Source of the DNA: Argyresthia goedartella
Taxonomy: Eukaryota; Arthropoda; Insecta; Lepidoptera; Argyresthiidae
Assembly (NCBI GenBank): GCA_949825045.1
Contig: OX463807.1
Span: 15,277,501-15,341,500, forward strand
Reading direction: 5' to 3'
DNA length: 64,000 nucleotides
The position numbers were made by a program, and so were the translations under genes. The notes beneath the pieces are model-generated. The model made no database searches. It saw only the letters and a list, made by a program, of their open reading frames with translations, and was not told the origin of the DNA. Shown here in pieces: positions 10,875-19,865 of the stretch. The first letter of the stretch is position 1. Each line of letters starts with the position of its first letter.

Positions 10875-12158
10875 CAATAAAAACTTTTGAATTTAGAACG
10901 CTGGCCACAAAAAAGTTAATTGAATTCGAATTTCTAATTTTTCATGAAAATAAAAATGTGTACTTTTTAGAATTTTCCTCATTTTTAAATATGGAGTGGA
11001 CACTTAAAGAAGACCGTGTCGCAGTTATTGCGTTGCATCGTTGCGGTTACGCGCCAATTCAGATTTTCGACTTACTGAAAAATTTGAATATAACCAAAAG
11101 ATTCGTTTATCGTACCATAAAACGATACAATGAAGACTCTAGTGTAGATGACAGGTCAAGAAGTGGTCGCCCTCGCTCTGTTAGGACTCCAGCAGAGATA
11201 AAAGCTGTGAAGGCGCGAATTCAAAGAAATCCCATACGTAAGCAGACACTGTTGGCCCTTCAGATGGGGTTAAGCAGGACTACGGTGAAAAGGGTGTTAA
11301 ATGAAGACTTAGGGCTTAGGGCATATCGAAGAAAAACAGGACATCGTTTGGACGCTCGTTTAATGGACCTGATACTGAAGAGATGCCGCGCTTTGTTGAA
11401 GCGGTACGCGGGAAAAAAGCATCGGGAAATTCTTTTTTCGGATGAAAAATTTTTCACCGTGGAAGAAAGCTACAACAAACAAAATGATAAGGTGTACGCA
11501 CACAGCAGTGAAGAAGCGAGCAACCGTATTCCGCGTGTCCAACGAGGTCATTTTCCATCATTGCTCATGGTTTGGTTGGGAGTCTCTTATTGGGGCTTAA
11601 CTGAGGTACATTTTTATGAGAAAGGCGTAAAAACGAATGCAGTTGTGTATCAAAATACAGTCCTCAAGAACCTTATGGAACCTGTTTCTCATACCATGTT
11701 TAATAACAGGCACTGGGTATTCCAACAAGATTCTGTGCCAGCTCATAGAGCGAAAAGCACACAAGACTGGCTGGCGGCGCGTGAAATCGACTTCATCCGG
11801 CACGAAGACTGGCCCTCCTCCAGTCCAGATTTGAGTCCGTTAGATTACAAGATAAGGCAACACTTGGAGGAAAAGGCCTGCTCAAAGCCTCATCCTGATT
11901 TGGAGTCACTCAAGGCATCCTTGATTAAGGCAGCCGCCGATATTGACATGGACCTCGTTCGTGCTGCGATAGACGACTGGCCGCGCAGAATAAAGGCCTG
12001 TATTCAAAATCGCGGGGGTCATTTTGAATAAACTTTATTACCATAAGAATCTATGTTTTATTAAGTTCATTTTGCTATATAAATATTTACATAAATAATA
12101 AACATGTCTAAATTATTTCATATTGCACATGTGACAGAACTTATGACCTGACTATGTA
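10846..12158 (+). mobile_element. DD37D mariner (maT-type) element, structurally complete
   Basis: Near-perfect 33-base inverted repeats lie at 10842-10874 and 12130-12162 (core AGTCAGGTCATAAGTTCTGT; only one mismatch, 10850 against 12154). They include the flanking TA at 10844-10845 and 12159-12160, as expected for a Tc1/mariner target duplication. One uninterrupted transposase gene fills the interior. The element is about 1.31 kb, normal for mariner. With ends, TSD and ORF all preserved it is the most intact element of the window and may be autonomous. Confidence 0.9.
10991..12031 (+). CDS. Mariner transposase, DD37D type
   Basis: Cut-and-paste transposase of the Tc1/mariner superfamily, acting in the nucleus on the flanking inverted repeats. 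I chose the Met at 10991 (MEWTLKEDR), giving 346 residues, the usual size; an in-frame start at 10958 would add 11 unlike residues. The N-terminal third is a paired-like helix-turn-helix pair with a linker GRPR motif (SRSGRPRSV). The catalytic core shows FSDEKFF (first Asp), VFQQDSVPAHRA (second Asp) and SPDLSPLDY (third Asp). Thirty-seven residues separate the second and third Asp, which defines the maT or DD37D group of insects and nematodes. All three acidic residues are present and the frame is open. An AATAAA overlaps the stop codon (12028-12033) and could serve as polyadenylation signal. Confidence 0.92.
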   Translation: MEWTLKEDRVAVIALHRCGYAPIQIFDLLKNLNITKRFVYRTIKRYNEDSSVDDRSRSGRPRSVRTPAEIKAVKARIQRNPIRKQTLLALQMGLSRTTVKRVLNEDLGLRAYRRKTGHRLDARLMDLILKRCRALLKRYAGKKHREILFSDEKFFTVEESYNKQNDKVYAHSSEEASNRIPRVQRGHFPSLLMVWLGVSYWGLTEVHFYEKGVKTNAVVYQNTVLKNLMEPVSHTMFNNRHWVFQQDSVPAHRAKSTQDWLAAREIDFIRHEDWPSSSPDLSPLDYKIRQHLEEKACSKPHPDLESLKASLIKAAADIDMDLVRAAIDDWPRRIKACIQNRGGHFE

Positions 12159-12162
12159 TATC
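12130..12162 (-). repeat. Right terminal inverted repeat of the mariner
   Basis: Reverse complement of 10842-10874 with one mismatch at 12154. The TA at 12159-12160 is the right copy of the target duplication. Confidence 0.9.
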
Positions 12163-12302
12163 TATTCAATCACTGCTCTTACTTTTTGTTGGAAGTTAGG
12201 AAATATTCGACTTCGTGCCCAACCTAACTTAGTTACTATATTGATTTTATCATAAACATTATATTAGAAGTACATTTTACTATTTCCCATTGGAACTCGA
12301 TC

Positions 12303-12329
12303 TCACACACACACACACACACACACACT
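12303..12329. repeat. (CA)n microsatellite
   Basis: About thirteen CA units in a row, followed by TTACACACAG. It lies in the 3' UTR of the interrupted non-LTR fragment. Confidence 0.9.
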
Positions 12330-12681
12330 TACACACAGTCATACACCATTCAATTAGCAGTTCACCATATTGTCAGACCAGTTTGAACTAAGTTTTAAGA
12401 TGATATTACTTTATTTTACTTTATTTTTCCTGTAGATAGGTTCTTACATTTTTATTTTATCTTTGTATGTTTGGTAATTGACATTTCAAATTTTCCTTTT
12501 CTACTAAATTAATATTGTGTTTTAATTGCCGTGAAACGTGAATAAATAAATAAATAAATACTGACTTGTCGTAGGTCCAAGAATAGATGTCGAGAGTAAT
12601 GAGCAATGAGCAATCTATGTATTTTATCGGTATTTACCTCTAGTTGAATAAGAACAAGGATAAAAAACTACGTTATAGTAG

Positions 12682-12766
12682 CTTGTCTAAACTAAAATAC
12701 AACGCCCCATGTCATAAATCTTGTGTGATTTATGGTGGGGCGCGTCATTTCAAACTAGACAAACCC
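12682..12766. repeat. Short foldback element or MITE
   Basis: Two arms of about 39 bases face each other around a loop of a few bases at 12720-12726. Paired blocks in order are TTGTCTA, AAAT, CGCCCC and CATAAATC on the left, with GATTTATG, GGGGCG, ATTT and TAGACAA on the right. The arms are interrupted by small mismatched internal loops. No coding capacity. Confidence 0.65.
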
Positions 12767-13161
12767 TACTTACATTAACTGCGTCATCTCCTGCCCGTTA
12801 GCCATACTAAAAAAGAACCATCCAGAACACAAGTAACTATTAAATTTCAAATCGAGCTTATACACTCATAGGACCAGCTTAATCTAGTTGACGGTGCATA
12901 CATTGTTTTCGGGGCTCTTAGTAGATTTCTTCAAATGAACAGCGCAAACACCACAACTGAGGAAATACCACGAATGTGAGAGATTTTAAAGAGAATTATT
13001 TCAGCATTTGAAATCAAAATACTAAACAGGAAGTATCCTTTATTCATCAACAAACATCAAAACATTAAAAACGAAAAATAACACGCGGCGCCACTTGTGC
13101 CTGTTTGACAGCTCATACCTCTGAAACGTGACGCTTTACGAGATTTTACACATCTACACTT

Positions 13162-13309
13162 ACGACCTTACTAATAAAAGAAGTTATTCCCGGTTTAACT
13201 TATACAGTGTTTTGTCTTGCTTTGACATTTGACATTTACTCGACTGATGAAAAAGACAAAACACTATATAAGTTAAACAGTGAATAACTTGTTTTATTAG
13301 TAAGGCCGT
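13162..13309. repeat. MITE-like foldback, about 148 bp
   Basis: The left arm begins ACGACCTTACTAATAAAA and the right arm, read in reverse complement, begins AACGGCCTTACTAATAAAA. The arms stay paired with few mismatches through GAAGTTATTC, GGTTTAACTTATA and AGTGTTTTGTCTT, leaving a loop of about 30 bases (13220-13250). No open frame. A typical non-autonomous DNA-transposon shape; the parent family is not identified. Confidence 0.7.
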
Positions 13310-13499
13310 TAATGTTTATATTGATGTGATATATCTATTTGTGAAAGATTAATGCGTGGCCAACATTTTGAAGAAAAAAAATGGCGGATTGCAACTGGTA
13401 TTCACTGGTGTAATTGAAATTCCTAAATTGTTATTTGATTTCACATTAAAGATAAATATGATTAGCACTTGCTTATTTTTACCCACTACGATGCGGCGA

Positions 13500-14490
13500 C
13501 GCGGTGGTAAAAAACATAAAACATTTACATACAGGCACATTGCTTCTGCGGTATATGAGTTTGGGGTTAGAGGATGTTTGTGTGACCCAGCCCCATGGTG
13601 GCGATCCGCGGGCGTCGTGGAGATCGTCGTGGCCCTTGCAGAACTCGGTGTGGAGGCCGAGTACTGCAAGCAAATCCTGGCGCACAAGGGACGACCCGGC
13701 TGGATCTTCTTCGCCAGCCTGAAGAATAACCCAAACCATACCCCCGGCGCTGTGTACGAGATCTCGGAACTCTTTTACATGCCATAGTTGAAGATCGAGG
13801 CTTGGCGCTCAAAGCGTGCATGCGTTGCGGTGGTCCCATTTGGTGCGGGAGCGTCTCCACCTGAAAGACCAGCCACCGACCTGTGCCAACTGCGGTGGGC
13901 CCCACACGGCGAATCATGTGGCCACTCTGGCTGCGGCGATAGGTCAGCAGGACTTGAGGCAACTAACCGCCCTGCTCGCCCTCCTCAGCGACCCAACTGC
14001 CCTGGGCACACTCGCCACTCTGCTTCGCAATGCATGCCGGTCAGCGTCGTCCACTGAAACGCTTAGTTTCTGACAGGGAAGAAGTGGCTGCTCCACATGT
14101 TCCTGAGGGACTACCGCGTCAACGTGATGCTCATAAGCAAAACGTGCATAGCCGGAAGCGATAAGCTGTCGTTGCCAGGCTTTTTTGTATATCGCAAGGA
14201 CGTGAAGACCACTAGCGGCCGGGTCTACCAAGGCTTGGCAGTCATCATCGGCAGAAAGATTGTCCAAATTCCTGTATGATTTTGGCATCGAACTCCAGAT
14301 CGCCGGCGAGGTGTTGCGATTCTACGCAATCTATAAGCTCCCCAATTCTAAGATCTTCTACTGGCGACAGTAGAAGATCTTAGAATTGGGGACACGACTT
14401 TCGTGTGACACGACATTGTCGCCGGCAATCTTAATACCAAGCACACCGCCTGGAACTCCTCCAGGGTGTGCCTAGATGCGACAAATTAAT
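13500..14490 (+). pseudogene. Decayed jockey-like element: gag knuckles and endonuclease
   Basis: Frames between 13690 and 14070 give WIFFASLKNNPNHTPGAVYE and ISELFYM, then ACMRCGGPIWCG and PTCANCGGPHTANH. These are the end of the jockey ORF1 core and two of its CCHC-type knuckles. From 14090 the frames read FLRDYRVNVMLISKTCIAGS and YQGLAVIIGRKIV and, at 14405-14470, AGNLNTKHTAWNSSRVC, which corresponds to GDLNAKHtAWNSR of the apurinic-type endonuclease. The ORF1 to ORF2 order is preserved, but deletions, frameshifts and a D-to-N change in the GDLN motif show it is dead. A hairpin at 14340-14391 lies in the endonuclease part. Confidence 0.7.
14340..14391. repeat. Perfect 22-bp inverted repeat with 8-base loop
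   Basis: The arm 14340-14361 (CCCCAATTCTAAGATCTTCT plus AC) is matched base for base by its reverse complement at 14370-14391. The spacer TGGCGACA is at 14362-14369. It interrupts the endonuclease frame of the decayed jockey copy. Confidence 0.9.
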
Positions 14491-14863
14491 AACAATGAGT
14501 TCTGTAAACCCATGACCCGTTTATTAGATTTATTGAAATAGAGTATATTTTATTAAATCATTTTTGCACCGGTAGTTCGCAGCGCTGTAATACGGTCCTC
14601 ACATATGAATGATCGCAGCGAACAGAGCAACGTTTGGAGGTACAGTACCCGGCGTATAAGATGGACCAAAATGGCGGTTCCTGGCAGGGTAATAACGACC
14701 TTATGGATAACGTCAACCATAAAACTAAGGAGATGTACACCAGAACGAAGATAAATCCGCGCTGCTCAGCGATATTGATCGGTTGTCTTTCGTGTGTGAG
14801 CCGGAGCGCTGCGCAAGTGCTCACGCGCATCAATAAACAATTTCATCACGCGAGTGAATAGCG

Positions 14864-15974
14864 ATGGCGAGTAGCCCTATCATTGACAAATTCATGACAT
14901 TTGTACAAAATAAATATAACGTGCTTGATGAGCTGAGTATTGTTCAGATATGCAGCTCCAACTTTACTGACAATGAGATAGAGAGTGGGAAGTCTCTTTT
15001 ATTTACTGCTGTTTCGGTCGGAGCCCGTGCTATCACACGTAAGGGTGAAGGCAAGAATAAAAAGAACATTAGAGATGTGATAAAACTCCTTAAAGAGACC
15101 GACCCATCCACGCACCCCGTGTTTGTTGCAAAGGATTTAAACCGTTTGTCCCCTGTATCATTCGATCATGTGGACGTGACCCGTCTTCTGAAAGATATTA
15201 CGTATCTAAAGACCGAACTTCAAACGTTACGGGCTGATGCAGTTTCCAAATCGGAGCTTCAGGAGCTTAAGACCACGTTACTCAGCCAGTTACGTTCTTC
15301 GGAAACCCAAGCCGTAAGGAGCGAGTCGCCTGAGCATTCACAAGTATGTGCAAATATGCAAAGTAAGGCCTCGATGGTCTTATCAAACAGCAACCGTCGA
15401 GATAGTGAGCAGAGCCGGCAACAGCGCTCCGACCAACCGCGCCCGAGTGGCGAAAACCGGTTTCATAGCGCCGGCCGCGGCGTCAGCTGGGCATGGCGAC
15501 TTTGTTGCTAATAAGCCTGTCTACAGGGATATCTTGCTATCATCAGAGACAAAGATGCGAAAGCGATGCGATGATGTTATAGATACGAGGAATATTGTTG
15601 ACTACAGCGATTTCACTATTGTTACGAATCGGAAAAAGAAACATCGGCAGAAAAATATGCATGGTACATTGGAAGGCGGTAGTGATCGGTTGGAGGTTGC
15701 GGAATCACACAGCTATATCTATGTATCGCGACTAAAGAAGCATATAACTGTAGACCACATTAAAGGACACATAGAAGATATGAATGAGAGCTGCATAGCT
15801 GTTGAACAATTGACACAGAAAAAGGAAACAAACTTTAATTCCTTCAAAGTAACTGTTCTGAGCAGCAAGGTTGAGCATTTTTTGAGTGGCAGTTTCTGGA
15901 AGAAGGGTCTTGTTAACCGCCGTTATTGTGAGCGCTCAAGCTCTGCCGCTGCATCACAAAAAGTCAATGGTTAG
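14864..15974 (+). pseudogene. H ORF1 protein (coiled-coil, RNA-binding type), frameshifted
   Basis: The first frame (14864-15511) starts MASSPIIDKFMTFVQNKYNV and continues with SIVQICSSNFTDNEI and FVAKDLNRLSPVSFDHVDVT. This is an N-terminal domain common in ORF1 proteins of lepidopteran CR1-like elements. A heptad-rich helix around residues 105-140 (LLKDITYLKTELQTLRADAV) suggests a coiled coil for trimer formation. Near 15450 the reading moves to the +3 frame, which continues to 15974 with YIYVSRLKKHITVDHIKGHI, FNSFKVTVLSSK and GSFWKKGLVNRRY, an RRM-like C-terminal half. ORF1 proteins coat the element RNA. Confidence 0.65.
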
Positions 15975-15996
15975 CACGACCTCAACTAGAATTGTT

Positions 15997-17086
15997 ATGA
16001 CCACTTTTAATTGCCAATCAATTAAAAGATCTGTACACCACATAAGGGAACTTTGTAAGCAGTCTGACATCATTGCGCTTCAAGAGACTTGGCTGCTACC
16101 TCATGACCTGAATTTTGTGAACGAGGTTGACGATGATTTTGGGTGTGTTGCGAAGTCTTCGGTCGATACATCTGTTGGAGTTTTGCGGGGGCGTCCGTAT
16201 GGAGGCGTTGCGTTGCTGTGGCAGAAGACTTATCTGTTCTATCTGTATCTAATCTGTTATTCTCCAGTGTGACCGTCATTGACTGTGAAAGTGATAGACT
16301 GGCTGCAGTCCGAATCGCATTAGATCAACATAAGTTTCTCGTATTGAACGTGTATATGTATGCCATGTGAGTGTCCGGACAACCTACCTGAATTCACGGA
16401 CACCCTAGCGCAGTTGTATGCAATAATAGATGACACTGGTGTAGAATCGGCTTATGGTTAGGCGACTTCAATGCGGACCTGGATAGGAGTTTCGGAGCGG
16501 AAATGTTGTATTTTTGTTCGGAACAACAAATTACGTGTGCGGACATAGACATCCTTGGTGTGGACTCTGACACATATACATGCTTATTGCAGCCCGCGGT
16601 ACGACCAGCTGGTTGGACCATTGCCTGGTTACACAAGCGGCACGTAGCACAATAGTATCTGCTGAGGTGAACTATGACGTAAAGTGGTCAGACCATCTGC
16701 CATTATCCATTGTATGCATACTACAGGGACATATATTGGCTGTGCGTTGTTATTCAGACAAAAATGTAATTAATAATGTAAAGTGGGGCCATCGTGGCGT
16801 AGAACAGTTTGAACAATAATGTTACCTATAAGACTGTACTGACTGTGATATTTTTAACTGTACTCAACATTTATATTTAATCGATGAATTTTATTTTAAA
16901 TTAACGTCAATTTTACAAAACGCGGCAATCTCTTCGTCTGTGTCTCAGGGTGGTCCTAGAAAAAAGGCTAGGAGGGTGCTGGGGTGGAACTATCACGTGC
17001 AGAGCAGTCATCAAAGCGCAAGATACTGGTACCGAATTTGGATTGATTGTGGTAGACCTAGAATGGGTGATACCTACGAAAACATG
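15997..17086 (+). pseudogene. H ORF2, segment 1: endonuclease and linker
   Basis: The frame begins MTTFNCQSIKRSVHHIRELC and DIIALQETWLLPHDL, the start of the apurinic-type endonuclease with its N and E metal ligands. It goes on with GRPYGGVALLWQK. After a frameshift near 16230 come RLAAVRIALDQHKFLVLNVY and, at 16580-16700, TTSWLDHCLVT and VKWSDHLPLSI (the SDH active-site motif). A linker follows (NYHVQSSHQSARYWYRIWID, then GRPRMGDTYENM) and stops at the A insertion. Several stops interrupt the middle. Confidence 0.75.
17082..17086. other. Target-site duplication of BEL copy A (left copy)
   Basis: ACATG directly before the LTR terminus TGTTTAAT; the second copy is at 22764-22768. Confidence 0.9.
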
Positions 17087-17480
17087 TGTTTAATTTCCCA
17101 CGCCTACCGAACGGCGTGGAATCCTGAGGGGGTGGGCTTTTGCCAGCACGTGGAGTCGCCGCTACCGATACGACGATGTCCAATCAACACGGATCACTTG
17201 ACCGCTGACGCGAATCTACTTATTTCCCGACGATGTAGATGATTAACACTCCGACAAGGCCCGACGCCTGTATTTAATAATTGGTACACCGAAATACCAT
17301 CAATGGCACGATGCCTGAGCAGACATGTTTGTTCTCCCGACGAGAAAAAGATAACCTCCAATTTTTCTCGTTCCGATACGAGTGACAGCTGCGGTCCGTT
17401 TCCGCTTAGTGATGTCCCGATTACTCGCGGTCGATCCGCGCAACAAAAAACGGTGCGTTCCGAAGCATAAATATTAAACA
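17087..17480 (-). repeat. 3' LTR of copy A
   Basis: Length 394 bp. It differs from the other LTR (22370-22763) at four positions by eye (about 99% identity). A hairpin CCACGCC/GGCGTGG lies at 17098-17119. Confidence 0.9.
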
Positions 17481-17491
17481 GTCACCCGCCC

Positions 17492-17511
17492 GGACAGGCC
17501 CGAACCTGTCC
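17492..17511 (-). promoter_or_regulatory. Stem-loop next to the 3' LTR (copy A)
   Basis: GGACAGG and CCTGTCC arms with a 6-base loop, overlapping the end of pol. The same stem is present in copies B (53088-53107) and C (33377-33396). Confidence 0.6.
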
Positions 17512-19865
17512 CTAATCAATAGGAAGGCGAGAAAGTGTTGCGACCACTCTCTTGAGGACCGAGTCCCCCACCTTGACTTCTGCTGATCGAGGCGTGCCAT
17601 CCCGACCCGTGTACAAATTGACGATCCGTCCTCGTCTCCATCTCAATGATGGCAGGTTCGCATCCTTAATCAGCACCAAATCACCGACTTGAGGGGGGCT
17701 CGTCCGGTCAGTCCACTTAAGGCGCTGCTGCAAGATGTGCAAGTACTCAAGGGACCACCGTTTCCAAAAATCTTGAGCCATCTGCTGCAACATCTGCCAC
17801 CTAGTTAACCGACTTAACTTAACATCACCGAATGGGTATTCTGGCAGGGCGTTAAGGGGCCGACCTATCAGGAAGTGACCCGGCGTCAACGCTTCCAAAT
17901 CATTTGGATCCGAACTGAGCGGGCACAACGGACGCGAGTTCAGTGTCATTTCAATTTTACAGAACAGCGTCGCATGCTCTTCAAAGCGTAGTGAGGTCTC
18001 ACCGATGATCCTCGTCAGGTGCGACTTAGCCGATTTAACCGCAGCCTCAAAAATTCCTCCCCAATGAGGACATCCCGGCGGACTGAAAACCCATTCAATC
18101 CCTCGTCGGGAGCAAGCCGTACCGATGGCGTCCTGGTTACCGTTCAGGAATTGAGTGACCTCCTGCAGATATCGCCTGGCTCCGACAAAATTTGTGCCGT
18201 TGTCCGAACGGATTAATGTCGGGAGGCCCCTTCGTGAGACGAACCGCGATCCAGACAAGCGATAAATGCCTCCGTAGTGAGGTCACTGACCACCTCCAAG
18301 TGGACTGCCTTCGTGGCCAAGCACACGAAGACGCACAGGTATGCCTTCACTAATCTGGCGTTCCGTAGCTGTGAAGACTTGACCATGAATGGTCCCGCGA
18401 AATCCGTTCCGACACCCGCAAAGGGCCGGATTTCGTTAACCCTATCCGAGGGCAAATCGCCCATCTGGGGCTGCATCGTAGCCGCCTTGGCCCGATAACA
18501 AGGCAGGCACCGAAATACGACGCTACGCACTAAGCGTCTTCCCGATAGAATCCAGAACTCGCGCTGGAGAAACGCCATCAAGGCGTGGAATCCGATATGC
18601 CCATTCCGAATGTGTCGATCCTGTATCAACAGTTCGACCAACTTCCCTTTCCTAGGGAGTAACAACGGGTGGCGAGCCGCATAAGGCAGGTTGGCATTCC
18701 GCAGCCGACCTCCTACCCTCAGCAATCCTTGAGGGTCAATAAACGGGTTGAGCCGAGCCACAGCTCCCTTCAGTTGGACGCGTCCGCGTCTCAGAATGTC
18801 CAGTTCGGACTTAAAGTGCACCGTCTGCACGTTCCGTACCAATGCGAACAACGCATGGTTCCGTTCCCGTGGTGTCAGGACCTGTGTCCGCACCCGTTGC
18901 GCCTCAGAATTCCGACAATTCCGCGCAAATCGGCAGATCCAGGCGGTCACATTCACCAGCTTGTCGAGCGAGCTGTACCGTTCCAGCAGGCTGAACTCCT
19001 CTTCCGGCTCTGGTTGCGTCGTACAGACACCGACTGTCAAGGCGCCGTTCGCCGAGGTAACGCGTGGACTCATTGGCCAATCCGATTCGGCTTGAGTCAA
19101 CCATTTTGGACCCCACCACAAGGGATGTCCAACTAACTCCGGAGCGTGACACAATCGACCTGACCGAAGGCGACCAGTATTGTTCCGATAAAACTGTTCA
19201 CACTCTTCTTCAACCGGGTCCAACCGGCGGACCGTAGGTGGATCCTCCACCTCCCAAAACTTCTGTATCACCTCCGAGAGTACAGAACCGAATAAGGGAC
19301 TACGAGTCGCTAGGCGTGGGGCAGCCGGCATGACCGGACCCATTACCGCATGGCCCAGTCTGGTGTTGACCGAAACCAGACCAGTCGCCTGCAACACGTG
19401 GACACCTGGCACTAACAGGTATCCCAAGGCATCGACACCCAATAAAATGTCTACTGGGCCCGGAATATCGAACTCCGGGTCAGCCAGTGACAACCCAGCG
19501 ACCAACTGTCGCACCGAGGGCGACAACCGTACGTGAGGGTGTGAGCCCATCACATTAGGCATGACTAATGCCGTGACCGTCAGATTCACCGATGAATCCA
19601 CCCGTGACGAGAGAGTAATCCGACATACTCCCTTAACGGAACCGACTTCCGTGTTCCCAATTCCCCGAATGGAATGTGGATACTCCCTTACCGAAATGCC
19701 CAACCGTCTTACAAGGTTGCACGAGACTAAGCACCCCTGGGCCCCCGAGTCCAATAGTGCTCGTGCCACACAAGATTTGCCGTCCGAACTCCACGCTATC
19801 ACCGAGGCGGTGGGGAGCATGACCGTCTGTGGAGTGGCGGCACCCTGTAAGTAGGCGGCGTGTCC
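17512..19865 (-). pseudogene. Copy A pol: protease joined to integrase, RT and RNase H deleted
   Basis: The frame opens directly after the gag UAG. The aspartic protease motif is ALLDSGAQGCLVS, about 35 residues after the UAG. After DEEC-type sequence and TGRLRSGR the reading jumps, in frame, to CHAPELVGHPLWWGPKWLTQ, which in copy B lies about 500 residues further on. So roughly 1.53 kb with the YVDD RT core and RNase H is missing (junction near 19150). The integrase follows: zinc-binding H-H-C-C part (RHIRNGHIGFHALM, RCLPCYRAKAATM), then GVGTDFAGPF, LIRSDNGTNFVG and CPHWGGIFEAAV with the D, D and E residues. Two extra bases near 18246 shift the frame inside the core, after the first Asp and before the second. 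It ends in VATLSRLPID. Confidence 0.85.

Larger units (their letters stand above)
10490..12560 (+). pseudogene. Non-LTR RT tail interrupted by a mariner, with 3' UTR and (AATA)n tail
   Basis: At 10517-10680 the frame reads ESVQNRLIRQLGYRNPSYRD then SLADRRLFADMKLHHGVI, the segment after the RT palm in jockey/I-like ORF2 proteins. A frameshift moves the reading to HARTRTNYPSYSPLNRSINI and KERFPELDI, the usual C-terminal end. The mariner interrupts at the TA in codon ATA/ATC; on its far side (12161) the frame continues as YSITALTF. An AT-rich 3' UTR then runs to a tetranucleotide tail of five AATA-type units at 12541-12560, a typical end for such elements. A (CA)n run at 12303-12329 lies in the UTR. 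Confidence 0.7.

Noticed and set aside
13567..13962. A 131-codon minus-strand gene
   Set aside because: The plus strand shows jockey gag and zinc knuckles over the same stretch.
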